64,000 nt of DNA from Cryptomeria japonica (GCF_030272615.1 NC_081405.1:655050920-655114919), one strand, 5' to 3'; shown: positions 12,790-24,623, counted from the stretch's first letter. Made by a program: numbers and translations. The notes: a model not told the origin generated them from the sequence alone.

Positions 12790-13179
12790 GCTTCCTGGAA
12801 GGAATTTATTGTTAGGGATGCCCAAACTTCTTTAGGTGACATGTATATGGGCCTATGTAGTTCACACACTAGTAATTATATCTCAGTTCCTTCATCAAGG
12901 AAGACAGTCACTCGAGAAACATATCATTCAGTCAAGGAACAATGTAGTTACAATCATAAGGTAAAGCCTCGTACATTTGAGGTAGGTGACTTAGTTCTCA
13001 ATGAAAATCCAAAAAAACCAGCAAGATAGAGAGAAGAAGGGCAAGTTCGAACCAAATTGGCTTGGTCCCTACGTTATCACAACAGTCTATGGATCAGGTG
13101 CATATTAACTTTCAACACTAGATGGAGAACCATTGGAAGATCTGATCAACAACATGCACCTTTGTAGGTTTTACACATA
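12790..13179 (+). pseudogene. Integrase C-terminal remnant of element A
   Basis: The plus strand encodes YNHKVKPRTFEVGDLVL, the well-known tail of Tat-type Gypsy integrases (the GPY/F region that contacts DNA). It breaks with a frameshift near 13010 and continues in another frame with a LGPYVIT-like block, a LSTLDGEPLEDLINNMHL block and a final RFYT. The integrase zinc-finger and DDE catalytic domains are absent, so this piece has no catalytic function. It helps place the element in the Tat/Ogre group. Confidence 0.8.
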
Positions 13180-14943
13180 GCTCTTCAGAATATCCTAATT
13201 CAAAAATATAAAATATAAAAAATATTAAAAAAATACAAAAAAAATCAAAAAAATATCAAAAATACAAAAAAAATCACAAACATAAAAAATTGTTACTTGG
13301 TGAAAACCTGGCAAACAAGCGCCTTGAGACACCAAAAAAAAAATTAAAAAAATTGAAAAAATTAAATAGAAAATAAATTCATCTAATGGTGAAAACCACT
13401 TCGGTGGTGCCCTTGGCAAGTACCATGGTGAAAACTAGGTTACTGGTGCCATGTGTAGAGACATTTCTCCTCCCTCTTTCAAGATTCAATCTCATCCCTT
13501 CACTTTGCACACACTCATAGCCTATCCATCCATAATAAACTTACCCATTCCCATCATGACTTGTTATTGATTTACCTAAGATTAATTAGCCATTCATAAT
13601 AATTCCTCATTTTCACCCTTTCCATCCATAATAAATCATCTCCTATCTGTGGCTAAGGCAAATCCTAAGTCTAGTGATGGGTGTGGCACTAAGAGCATCA
13701 CACGTTCTGAGGAGTATAGTTTCTTTCAGTTTTCTTTAGTCTATCCGTGCACAATCTGTAATAAAGCAACATTTGCATCGCCTATCCGCAACAAAGTATC
13801 AGTTTCATGGATCCAGTCAGTTTCAGATGAGACACAACAATAGCAATGGGCTTCAACAAATCAAATCTTTCAACAGACTCAGACAACATTATGGTTTAGT
13901 GATATCCATCCTTTTGTGAATGAAAATATTGTGGCCACAATCAAATAGACTTATACAAGTGACAAGAGACACTAAACTTGAGGACTACAGTGGATGTTGG
14001 TGTTGAATCTTGGTTTTCTTTTGATTTTATCTTTTGGTGACATGTCTTTTAGCTTTTCTAGGATGTCTTTGACTAGAGATTTTATCTCCAAGATGTGTTT
14101 TACTAGAAAAGCGAGGATGGGGTATCGTCACCTATTTTTCTTTGTTGTTTGTGGATTGTCTCTTAGTAATGCTATGACTTGTCCAAGGATATGAGGACAT
14201 TGTGAGTCTAGTGTGAACTAGGGCATTCTTTGTTTGCGACTATCTGATCTCCATGCAAATGGGTACAATGATTTTCTGGGTCAAACATATACCTAGATTG
14301 TCATAACCTATTTTCCATAATAAAGCTCAATGATGATAATAGCACAAGAAGCTCTTTCACTTCCATATCTTCTATCTTCCATCCCCCTTTCTTGATTGAC
14401 CTCCCTCATCCTTCTTGAGTCTATGTAGCCTACTATCACATGACTGAGTATAATGACATGCCAAAAACATTTGCATTTCATGTAGTTTGCACCTGCATCA
14501 TCATATGTTAGCATATCTTATTTCATACATACATATAGATAGCACAATTACATCACATCCTGCACACAACACATGTTAGCACATTTTACATTCTCATCAT
14601 GTAAATAGTTATTTGCATTATCATATTCATCTACATTTCATACATTCACATTTACATATGCATAACATATAAAACATAAAAGAACAAAAAAATTTTGCAT
14701 TTCAGCATGTACATATTTGCATCCATATCATAAGCATCACATAGAAACATACATCACATAGAAGCATCACATAGGTACACATGCATATAGCTTCCGCAAG
14801 GATGAATCATCTCATATATATATATCAAAATCATAAGTATCATGATACAATTATGTCAAAATCATATGGCTACAATCACCCGAAGGTGTCTACATCATCA
14901 TACAAAAATGATACAAAACTGATACATAGGGAGCCCTCTAAGG
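13180..14943 (+). other. Spacer of element A: A-rich tract and CAT-rich low complexity
   Basis: From 13200 to 13390 the strand is a run of aaaaaatac/aaaaatatc-type sequence. It contains a 'gtgaaaacctggcaaacaagc' phrase typical of the region after integrase in Tat elements. From about 14520 to 14800 it is dominated by short cat/caca repeats. No supported gene lies here. Confidence 0.5.
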
Positions 14944-16780
14944 CTATGATGAACTCCCTCCCTCAGAGCTAGCTAGCCTCGATAGAGTCTGAGCCTTGGA
15001 AGGACCCACCCCAGGATAATCTCTCCTTCCCCTTCTATCTGGTGGTAGTGGAGGACCCATGACCCCATCACTAGATGTCTGTCTCCTGTCTCTCCCTCCA
15101 GTGGTTGTCATAATCTGCAATGGTCTTCGGAAGCTCCCAACCCACTGATCTAGTGACACCACTCCATAGTATAGGTCTCTCCAGTAGGCTATCTCCTCCC
15201 CTCCCTATAGAACATAGGCATATCCGGCCCTTGTGTCCTCTTCTTCCTACCTGCCTACCCTCATTGTTGTCTCAGCCTCTGTAAAGTGTTGAATAACCTG
15301 ATCCCTCTCCCACTCGGTGTCCCTCAGCTGCCTCATGAGTCTAGTTGCATCCCTATCCAGATCCTAGATCTCATCTGCCTATCCCTGGCAGATCTCCCAC
15401 AAGGATAGTATCTCATCCTCCTCCTCTCTCCCCTCACCCTATCCCTGTGGCTTCTCCTGTCCCTGTACCTATCTAGGAACTTGTGGTGCTCGTACCTATA
15501 ACAACAATCCACCTCTACCCCTCACTACATGCACCTATCTCTCCTCTCATCCATCTCTCCTTTGAGCCACTCTCCTCTCTTCCACTGCGCCTCACCTCCA
15601 TCGTCGGCCTTTGCCTCCACCATCCCCACTATCATCTCCACCATCTCCACCATCTCCCTCTATCGGCTCCCCTGGATCCGTCAGCCATGGAAATAGATGC
15701 TCTACCCAATATACAGTGTACTCTGCATCCATCCCTGCATCCTCTACATCTGACCATATGTCCCAAGGCATGGGAACCATCTCTAGAAGTTGTGTCACTG
15801 CTTGATCATAAGACAATAATGGCCCTAAATGCACCTGATCCCTCACCATTTGTGCATACATCCCTGACCCCCGTGGCATCGACTGTATCCTATCGAACTA
15901 TCTACATATCCTGTCAATCAACTACCGCTCAATAACATATGGTGTCTGCCCAATCAAATACCTACTCCTAAACACATATGGCAGCTCCACTGCATCATCC
16001 TCCCACTCCTCACAATCCTGATAAGGCCTCCATACTACACTATCTATCTCATCAATAACCCAATGACAATACTCTAGCCTCCCAATCTGTGGCTAAGAAG
16101 TAATCATATCATACAGGTGTACATAGTTGTGTCCATCTCCTCTTCCTCTAAAGTGTATCAGTCGTGTCACCGATAGATGCTCATATGCCCATACCTGCAA
16201 TAATGTCACTCTGCATCCTAATCCTATTGATCCGTGATATAAAAAATGATGCAACTCATTATACAAGTGTGCCAGCAAACACGACCCCCATGCAAATCTG
16301 GTGTGCTCAGTCACCAATGTCTCCAGAGTCCTCCCCATCCTACAGCCAACCCTCGTGTTGCCCTATCCAAACAAAGGAACCCACTAATCACTCTTGCCAG
16401 CACTATCAGGAGTGCCAATCCTGTAGTTGTCATCGTGTCCCACGCCACATATCCAGCCTTCATCTCCAGTCTTGGATCCTGAAACACTCATCTCAGTGCA
16501 TCCCTATCTCCCTCTCAATCATAAGGAACTAACTCCCCAACGATTGGTATCCTTAGTATCCTATACACATCCTCCAAGGTGATTGTCATCTCACCCATCG
16601 GCAAATGAAATGCACATGTCTCTGAGTGCCATCTCTCAGCTAAAGAAGTCAGCAATCCCATGTTCTCCTGAAACTCAGGCACATACATAATGTATCACAA
16701 GCCCATGGTCTCCACTACTTCTCTATCCTCGAATGTCAGCTCTGGTCGTAAACTTTGAGTTGAAGGGTATCTCTTGCATG
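14944..16780 (-). pseudogene. Antisense plant-mobile-domain (PMD) reading frame inside element A
   Basis: Read on the minus strand from about 16780 down to 14944, a diverged protein emerges. It has a block near 16700-16640 (IMYVPEFQENMGLLTSLAER), then FHLPMGEMTITLEDVYRIL, then near 16340-16100 LYNELHHFLYHGSIGLGC and LLQVWAYEHLSVTR, and a Gly/Asp/Arg-rich tail after MPWDIWSDVEDAG at about 15800-15750. This is the plant mobile domain (aminotransferase-like, PF10536) pattern: a short helical core followed by a low-complexity tail. PMD genes occur in plant host genes, MuDR-type transposons and antisense ORFs of Tat/Ogre Gypsy elements; the position between integrase and 3' LTR fits the last. Several in-frame stops are present. 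Host-like PMD proteins act in silencing, but no function can be inferred for this broken copy. Confidence 0.75.
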
Positions 16781-16839
16781 ACTCTATCATAGGTAGGTCC
16801 TCCTGCACTCAAAAAAATCAACTGTGTCAATCTTCATAG

Positions 16840-17360
16840 TACTCCCTGTTCATCAAAAAGTGTTGCTTTTTATCCTAGTGCTTATATCTATCATATGGCA
16901 CTCTATCCTAGTGGTACTCCATGTTCATCACAAAAAGTTAGTTTTATCTTTTAGGGAACCTACTTGAGTGTATCCTCTTTATTATCTTATCCAATTTACA
17001 ATGTATGTTCTATCACAGAATTGTCAATTTCAGCCTAATCCAATTGACAACATATGTTCTATCACAGAATTGTCAATTTTAGCCTGATCCAATTGACAAT
17101 GTATGTTCTATCACAGAATTGTCAATTTCTAGTGGTACTCCCTATTCATCACAAAGTGCCTCAATCTATCCTATCCTAGGGCCTTTGCTTGAGTGTATCC
17201 TCTTGATTAGTTTCATGATTGGCAACGTATGTTCTATCACAGAATTGTCAATCCTAGCCCTATCTACTATCCTAGTCTTCCCTAGAGGACCTACTCGAGT
17301 GTATCCTCTCAGCTGCTTATCCAATCGATAACATATGTTTATCACATAATTGTCTATTTA
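16840..17360 (+). repeat. Tandem and dispersed repeats with hairpin units in element A
   Basis: The phrase tatgttctatcacagaattg recurs at 17004, 17053 and 17102 (49-bp period), and again near 17228 and, altered, near 17334. Each tight unit carries the inverted arms AATTGACAA and TTGTCAATT, about 20 bases apart, so each could fold into a hairpin. A second phrase, cgagtgtatcctct, also recurs nearby. Confidence 0.75.
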
Positions 17361-17610
17361 ACCTTGAAGACATAAACGCGCTTGCATAGTTCACAAATGC
17401 GCCTACCCTGCGCAGAAACGCCTGAATCACATAGATGTGCTTTTGTTTGGCACAGATGTGCCTGTCCTGCACAAGCGTGCCTGCATTTCACATACGCACT
17501 CACATTGGACACAAATTCCTTTGAAAGCATAGACGCGCTTAAAATTTACATAGACACGCCTAGCCTACCCAAATGTGCCTTAGCATTTTTTTACCCCGCT
17601 TGACATTTTT
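17361..17610 (+). repeat. Microrepeat cluster CACAnACGCGCC near the 3' end of element A
   Basis: Short, degenerate repeats such as cacaaatgcgcctacc, cacagatgtgcctgtcc and catagacgcgctt occur every 20-35 bp. Their core (cacagacgcg) is close to the reverse complement of the CGTCTGTG microrepeats in the leader of the same element. Confidence 0.6.
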
Positions 17611-18078
17611 TTGCAACCTACCTAGAGCGCATTTATTACCCTACCAAACATGCATTTATGATAATAATTAATGCAACAAAGTAAAAGGAGGTTTTGTGGT
17701 ACTCACTGGCTCTCCTGCATCTGCTGGCCTCTGATATTGGTGAACATGGTCAAATCTGTGCACCAATGCCATCGTTGTTGACTGATGACTGCTCTCTGCT
17801 CTCTCTGCACTCTAATCTGTTAGATGTGTGGATGACAATGAGGATCTGTTATAGACTACCTTATCCCTAGTCTCCCATGTCAGTCTTCTTTGTCCTATGA
17901 CTCTGTCACTCTATCTTGTCAGTCCTTTCTAGCCCTTCTCTCTTATCGAGAGATTATCTGCGATCTTTTCCAACATTTTCACCCAATCTCTCGAGGGGGA
18001 ATATTATTCCCATCTTAGGGCAACTTTGTATCAGTTCATCTTATCTTCTTTGAAACAACGCGACAAGCTGCATTGTCT
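17611..18078 (+). other. Spacer before the 3' LTR of element A
   Basis: No gene is seen. A TC-rich stretch (17740-17960) leads towards the polypurine tract. Confidence 0.4.
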
Positions 18079-18093
18079 CAAAGAGGAGAAAAA
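18079..18093 (+). other. Polypurine tract of element A
   Basis: The sequence caaagaggagaaaaa directly precedes the LTR tip TGTAGACACC. This is the usual place for the plus-strand primer of reverse transcription. Confidence 0.8.
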
Positions 18094-18736
18094 TGTAGAC
18101 ACCTAAAATTGTCCTCTCTAATTAAATAAATATTTTCATTTATTTAATTATTTAAGCCTAATTCTTCTATTGATTAAATAAATCTTTATTTATTTAATTA
18201 ATTCATTTATCCTTTTCTAGCCTTATTCCTCATTTAAATAAATACTTTTATTCATTTAAATTATCTTTCCTCTAAATTAAATAAATACTTTTATTTATTT
18301 AATTGATCCCACTTCCTCTATTAATTAAATAAATATTTATTTATTTAATTAATTCATTAACCTTTTCTACCCATGACATATGTCATTCATCTCTTAATTC
18401 CTACACTACCTACACTCTCATTATTTTCTTATTTCCTCTACCTACCCTCTAATCCTAGCTGACCATTTATCTTTTACACCTCCCAATCTTATCCCTCTAT
18501 TTCCTATAGTGTCTTCTGTATAAGAGGATGCTTCTTTCATTATCAATCCTCCTCACCATTCTATTAAGCTCTGAAGCATTCTAGCATTTGAACTTTCATA
18601 TGCGATCAAACCTACTTGCAACCACATTTCTGTTTTTTTTTGAGCTCTTGTGCGCACATAAAATCTGATAACAAATATATCAAGAAAGATCAATGGAGAT
18701 AGGAATAATGGAGACTCAAACCCTATTAGATATATG
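18094..18736 (+). mobile_element. 3' LTR of element A, first part
   Basis: This matches the 5' LTR from its tip to about the 'ccctattaga' phrase, then is cut by element B at 18737. It carries one more AT palindrome unit than the 5' LTR. Confidence 0.9.
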
Positions 18737-20015
18737 TGTAGCATCCTAAAATTGTGACACTTGCAATTAAAATTGCATTTTGGTCTTCACGATGGCGACG
18801 CAACACGCAACCTGAATGCAGACCCCGAAACCTGATTATGACACCAAAAACTGCATTTTCTTGCACCCTGGCCTGAACCTCCTTTGCACCCTGCTGTCCC
18901 AGGAGGTGGGACCAGAGCGCCCAGCGCCCTGGTCCTTCAAGACCAGGGCGCCCAGTGCCCTGGTCCTCCAGGACCATGGTGCCCAGCGCCCTGGTCCTTG
19001 GGTCCTATTTTGGGCCCGGTCTCCTATGGGGTCTCGGGTCTTTTTGTTTGCAAATTGGAAATTATTGTTTCCTGGTCGGCCTAAGGTCGGGAAAATCAGT
19101 CTTTTAACCCTAATTGACAAGTATATAAACTACATTTTCCTCTCCCATTTGGGGTAAGAAGAAGAAAGAGGGTCATATGTGTACAAGCATGAAAACTATA
19201 CTCAAGCATTCAAGCATTCAAGCATTCCTTCAAGCAATTGATCATTTCAAGTCTCCATTCAAGGCTAAGTGTTGCATTCAAGACAAGGATTCAACCATTG
19301 AAGAGGAGATCACTTACTACATACTACTACAACATACAACATACAACATCTATACCTTCGCACATAAGGATACAAACATCCTTACAACAAGGTATTAGTA
19401 CTTGTTTTACATTACAGACATTTACATTTACAGCATTGCTCATTTCTTGGTTAATTCCAAAATCGGGGTTTGACCTAAAGGCAAACCCCTAATCCCTAAC
19501 CCCCCCAATCGTCTTCGCTTTTCTATGTGTAGGTTGCAGGTATGCGGCTGAAATTGAAGATCTGGAATCCTTGTGCAGAGACGAACAAATCCCCCTTCGT
19601 TTCGCGGATTTTTCGGAGGACTGTGGCGCTCGGGCGCCATCGTCCCGGCAACTTTCGCTCAAATTTGTAGGACAGCGCCGTATCGACATTTTACTGCTAA
19701 TTCCAGGTCTGCAGCTTCATACTGTATTCCTATCTCAGTTTATAAGTGAATCTTTCTCACTTTCTATGCATTCCTAGCTTAATTCTTCTATGCACATTCT
19801 TTACAAAAGAGGGTAGCCTTGCTGTCATAACCCTTGAAACTCATTTAGCATCCAATCTTGCATTGCGTGGGATTGGATCTTGTGGGTTTCAACCCCTCTT
19901 TTGAATGTAAAGTCTCCCAAGTGAAACCCATCAACCCTAGGGACCTCCCTTCTCTCTCCTTGGAGTTGGAAGAGGGGAGAGCAACTAGGGTTCGATCGCC
20001 ATTTTCCGCTTTACA
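18737..20015 (+). mobile_element. Element B LTR 1
   Basis: This is a 1279-bp LTR with ends TGTAGCATCC...CGCTTTACA. It holds three 31-bp palindromic units (18911, 18942, 18973), a TATA box at 19122-19129 and a short run of 'aagcattc' repeats after it. The small GC-rich open frames here are by-products of the palindromic units. Confidence 0.9.
19122..19129 (+). promoter_or_regulatory. TATA box of element B LTR 1
   Basis: TATATAAA lies in the same position in all four B LTRs (also 25690-25697, 32322-32329 and, minus strand, 57318-57325). It marks the probable U3/R transition about 30 bp upstream of transcription start. Confidence 0.65.
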
Positions 20016-21199
20016 TTTTGGTGAACCCGACGTGAACATCCTTTCTGATTATTTATGGTTAGATCTGAAAATTGGATTCCTTGATTACATTTCCATGTTT
20101 GATCTTTTGCAAAATTTTAGAGGTTAATTGCATAAAAACCCTAAATTCTCTTTTTAGTAATTAAGCTTGTGAAATGTCTAAATGTTAATGCTTGTTTCAG
20201 ATCTACCCTTCTATTACAAATTATCAATTCATATCTATGTTTTAATTTTGAAAATTAAGTGGTTAAGTGTCAAAACCCTAATTTTTGAAACCCTCTTGAT
20301 TCAACCTTTGTTCGACAATTTCACTGATCAAAACATCTCCAAATCAGCTGTAACTTTGGATTCCGCAATAAAATCACAATATCTTTCATCCCTGAAAATT
20401 TGGAAAAGAGTTGCGAGGACCGTGTGCACTCCGAGCGCCATCGTCCCCGACATTTTTTCTAAAATTTCGGGAGCTAGATCTTACTGTATTTTCCTGCTAA
20501 AATCCAAAATTTTGGCTGATTTTATCAATTATAACACTTTCAAAATTAAAGTCAAAGTTGGTCTTGTGATTGCTTGGATTAAGGCTTCTAAACATTCAAA
20601 AATCATCGAAATTGAAATTTTATGTCAAAATTGTGTTCTTACTGTCCTAAATTGGAAAAGTGTGTTTGCATTCATTCGAAATTTCAATGCTTTATTTAAA
20701 TTCTTGGAATTTGTGACTTTTGAAATTAAATGCTTAATTACAACAACTTTAATTTCCGCTTTCAAAATTGAATTTTGCGTGAGATTGAGTCAATTTTTAA
20801 ATTTCAAAATTTGCATTGCTCTTGACATTCCCTCTAAAATCATAAAATTCAAAATTTCAGTTTCCCTCTCTTTTTCAAAATTCAAATTTTTGCATTTTTC
20901 GACAATCTTGGTAGGGTTCAATTTCGAGATTGCAACTTTAATTTGGCCTATCTACAGATCATAAAATCACTCAATTTTTCCAAATTAGCTCTAAAATCAT
21001 CATAACTTTCATCCCTGCAAATTTCGAAAAAAGTTGTCGGGACCGTGTGCACTCCGAAGCGCCACGATCCCTGACATTTTTTCTGAAATTTTGGGAGATT
21101 GTCCTAATTGTATTTAACAGCTTAAATCTAGAAGATTGGCTGGTTTTACTGAAATTTACTACCTCTAAAATTCAAAAATCTTCTCTCTCTCTTTAGTGC
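20016..21199 (+). other. Leader and primer-binding region of body 1
   Basis: The sequence TTTTGGTGAACCCGACGTGA directly follows LTR 1, as a Gypsy primer-binding site would; the tRNA is not assigned. The rest is AT-rich. A 260-codon open frame (20182-20964) is present but looks non-coding: its sequence is Phe/Lys/Ile-rich, and about ten of roughly fifteen differences from body 2 change the amino acid. Two copies of a 'gtgcactccgagcgccat' block (about 20430 and 21050) echo one in the LTR (about 19630). Confidence 0.55.
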
Positions 21200-24100
21200 A
21201 TGAGTTTTACAACAATAAGTCCTACTTACACTATTCCCGTTAGACGAAGCCTTAGAATTAAGTCTTTCCAAGGTTTAATTACTGAGGAGATGGAACCTAA
21301 TTTGAATGGTCTTTTTAACGAGGACATGGATAATTCCTCTAATCCTCTTAATGATGAAGAAGCTCTCCATGAGGTTTCTGTAGAAGAACTTTCAAAATTG
21401 GATAACCAATTTGACGATTTTCGACAATGGATGTCCCAAGAATACCCTGATAGTCAAGCTCTTCCTTTAATTGAAGGTCTAAAACATATGCTTCAAAGTG
21501 ATAAGAATGGAATTGATATTTTGCGTGGTATTGCACACATTGTGGATTCAAATGTGATGCCTATGAAAAGTTGTGCCGAAACCTTAGGTTATACACAACC
21601 TCCTACACAAGGCAATCATTCTATTCCTTTGACAACTTCTATTGCTAGCATACCTACTTTTACATCAAACATAATGGCTACTTCTACACAAGACATTCCT
21701 CCTGTGATCACCAGTCATGGGGGCAATCCTTCCTCTTCAATTAACCCTCTTCCTTCATTCAATCCAATTTCTTCATTCACTCCTTCAATGAGTGTCCCTA
21801 TTATATCTCCACAAATGAACATGACGCAAGGGGGCAATTCATTCAATCATTCCATTCCTCCTTGTAGTGTTCCTCTTGTCCAATCATCTCCTATGACTAA
21901 TTATCATAGAGTCCCACCACCTTACTCTTTACCTTCTTTCAATAACATAACACCTCCATCTCAATCTAACACGTCTAATATGAACTCTTCGACTAAAGCG
22001 ACCATTAACAATCTTGCACAAACTATCTCTTCTTTACAGCAACAAATTGCCTCTATGAATCAATCTAAGTTTAGTGTGCCCACATTTGATGTTGCGAGCC
22101 CACTTTCTCTTGACATTGTTCGAGCTATCCCTCCTAAACATGTTGAAATCCCGCATTTGGAGCTTTATAATGGTAAGGGTGATCCTCTAACACATGTTAA
22201 GACCTTTCAAACAATATGTACTGATTTTCCTTATGACCAAAGGTTGCTTGCAAAACTGTTTACTAGAACATTAAGAGACAAAGCCCTACAATGGTATTGC
22301 TCGTTGCCTTCTTATTCTATTACTTCTTTCGAACAACTTGCAAATGCTTTCATTCAACAATTTCAAAACAATATAAGTCCTAAAGTTACTTTGATTGATT
22401 TAATGCATTGTAAACAAGGTGTTAAGGAAAAAGTGACTGATTTCATTGGTAGATATAAGCATTTGTATGCTCAAATTTCTTTTCCAGTGCCTGACAATGA
22501 TATTCAAAGAATCTTTATTTCTAATTTACAAAAAGATATTCGAGACAAACTTCTGTTTTCTGAGTTTACTTCTTTCCAACAGTTGTGTGCAACTGTTCAC
22601 AATTATCAACTGACTGTGAGTCAAATGGAACAATCACATCCTATGGCTCTGAGTGATAAGGGTGATAGCAGTCAACAACCATTTGGGAAGTTTAAACCAA
22701 ACAGAGATTCCATCAAATTCAATGAAAACATCATCAACAACAATGTGAATGCAGCATCAGGTGTGCCTCCTATTTCTAAATTTTTCAAGAAAGAAAGAAA
22801 GTATACTCCTTTGAATGAATCATTGCATAGTATTATGAATAAGTTATTGGAACAAAATGTGCTTACTCTTCCTCCTATAAGGCAAATTGATCCTGCAAAG
22901 ATTACTTCACCTTATTTTGATAACAAAGCTTTTTGTCAAGTTCATCGTCAGCCTGGGCATGATACTGAAAAATGTTTTTCTTTAAAGGGTAAAATTCAAG
23001 ATTTGATTGATAATAATACTATTTCTGTTTCTAGAGTGAATGATAAAGGCAATACATTTGTAGCTCCTCCTAATCAAAATCTTCAGATCTTCAATGATCC
23101 ATTACCTTCTCATACCTCTAATGCGATTGAGACTAATGATTCCTCTCTTTCATCCTGGTCTTGTCTTTATGACTCCAAGTGTGATTAACTTTGTAGAGCA
23201 GCAAGAAAACCCTAAAGAACCTTCCATCACATTTGATTCCAGTGAAACTATCAGGGCACCTGATGGTCCTTTATACATAGTTGCAAAAGTCAAGAATACA
23301 CCTTGCCGTGGAGTGCTTATTGATCCTTCGTGCATGGTTAATGTTATTACTGAAGAATTTCTTTTTACTTTGCAATTGAATCAAGTGATCTATGACAAAA
23401 CAGATGTGGTTGTGAAATTATTTGATGCATTTTCTTCTCCTGCAATTGGTTCTATTACATTGCCTATTGAGGTTCATAACAAATCCCTTGATGTGAACTT
23501 TGCTATTATTCCTTCATCCAAACAATTTCATGTGAAGCTTGGCTATCCTTGGCTATCTTCCATGAAAGCTATTGCTTCTCCTATTCATAAATGTTTAAAA
23601 TTTCCCCATAATGGTGAAATTGTTACTGTCAATCATAGTCTCTTTAAACCAGCTGAACGAACTTCTAGCATTCCTATTGATTACTTTTGTCCTAAACAAT
23701 TCCAATCTCTTCCTCCGCGAAGTGATCATCTTTTCAAATCTTATCAAAAGTGGAAAACAGATATGATCCTATCTCTAAGTGAACCTAGAACACCTAAACT
23801 TGATATTCCTATCATTCTTGAGAAGGAAGTTCTTCCTTTGAAAGATAAAACTAATGTCTTTCCTCAAGAAGATTCCCAACCCGTTCCCATGGATGTGATT
23901 ATGTCTATGCCTAATAAACCTTCTAAGAGTAGACCTATACCTCCTTGTCATGATGGACTTGGTCTTCTTCCTAAACCAAATATTCCTCCTTTGTATGGAG
24001 CAGTCCCTCCTCCTTCTTTTTATAAAGAGAAGAGACCTTCTTCTTCTCCTATTATCCAGCCTAAGAGACCACAACCTAAACACCCAAGTGATAAGGATGA

Positions 24101-24623
24101 GAACATTCCTCCTCCTCAATCTTCTCCACTTCCTACTAAGACTAGATGAAATCATTCTGCACGTGAATGCCGACGAAAGCGTCATCTTAGAGCTCAAGCA
24201 GCTGCTTCTCAAACTTTGCAATCTCCAAAAACACCTTCAACAAGCATTATTCCATTTTCTCCAAAATCTCCAAAACATAAGATGCATGATGGTCTTGATC
24301 CTGTGCGAATTAAAGACCCTATTTTTATAAATCTTGATGATGCTATAGATGAAAATGTTATTCATGATGAAAATGTTACTTCTCTTGCTTCTGATAGTGA
24401 ATATGAACTTGTTGATATTGATAATCATTTATCTAATGAATTTTCTAAAGCACTTATCCTAGCTCCTAGACAAGAACAGCGTGGCTTGGAACATGAACAT
24501 AGCCCTTGTTTGGATCTTGTGATAGCTCCATCTGCTGTGTTGGATGTTCCTCCTCTAGCATGTTCCCTACCTTCCCGAAACATTGATCAGCAAGATCGGG
24601 GGGTAGATGACGTGCTAGACTAG
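21200..24623 (+). pseudogene. gag-protease of element B, body 1 (frameshift and stop)
   Basis: The frame starts MSFTTISPTYTIPVRR. It holds a Pro/Ser/Asn-rich region, a Gln-rich coiled-coil stretch, a Gypsy gag domain (HLELYNGKGDP to KDIRDKLLF), a CHHC-type knuckle (FCQVHRQPGHDTEKC), and a retropepsin-like domain whose catalytic motif reads LIDPSCMVN (DPS instead of D-S/T-G). Then come a basic segment and an acidic tail ending DDVLD. A 2-bp deletion near 23155 shifts the frame and a TGA at 24147-24149 (CGA in body 2) stops it. No reverse transcriptase follows. It would have encoded a structural polyprotein. Confidence 0.85.

Noticed and set aside
15483-15935. 150-codon plus-strand open frame rich in Pro/Ser/His
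   Set aside because: It is the complement of the Gly/Asp-rich tail of the antisense PMD frame. The minus strand has the recognisable protein.
18816-19157. Open frames of about 60-110 codons in the element B LTRs, on both strands
   Set aside because: Produced by the GC-rich palindromic units. They recur in each LTR because the DNA does, and no protein-like signal is seen.
20182-20964. Leader ORF of element B (260 codons) as a gene
   Set aside because: Phe/Lys/Ile-rich composition typical of AT-rich non-coding DNA, mostly non-synonymous differences between copies, and a different end in copy 3. Kept only as a low-interest finding.
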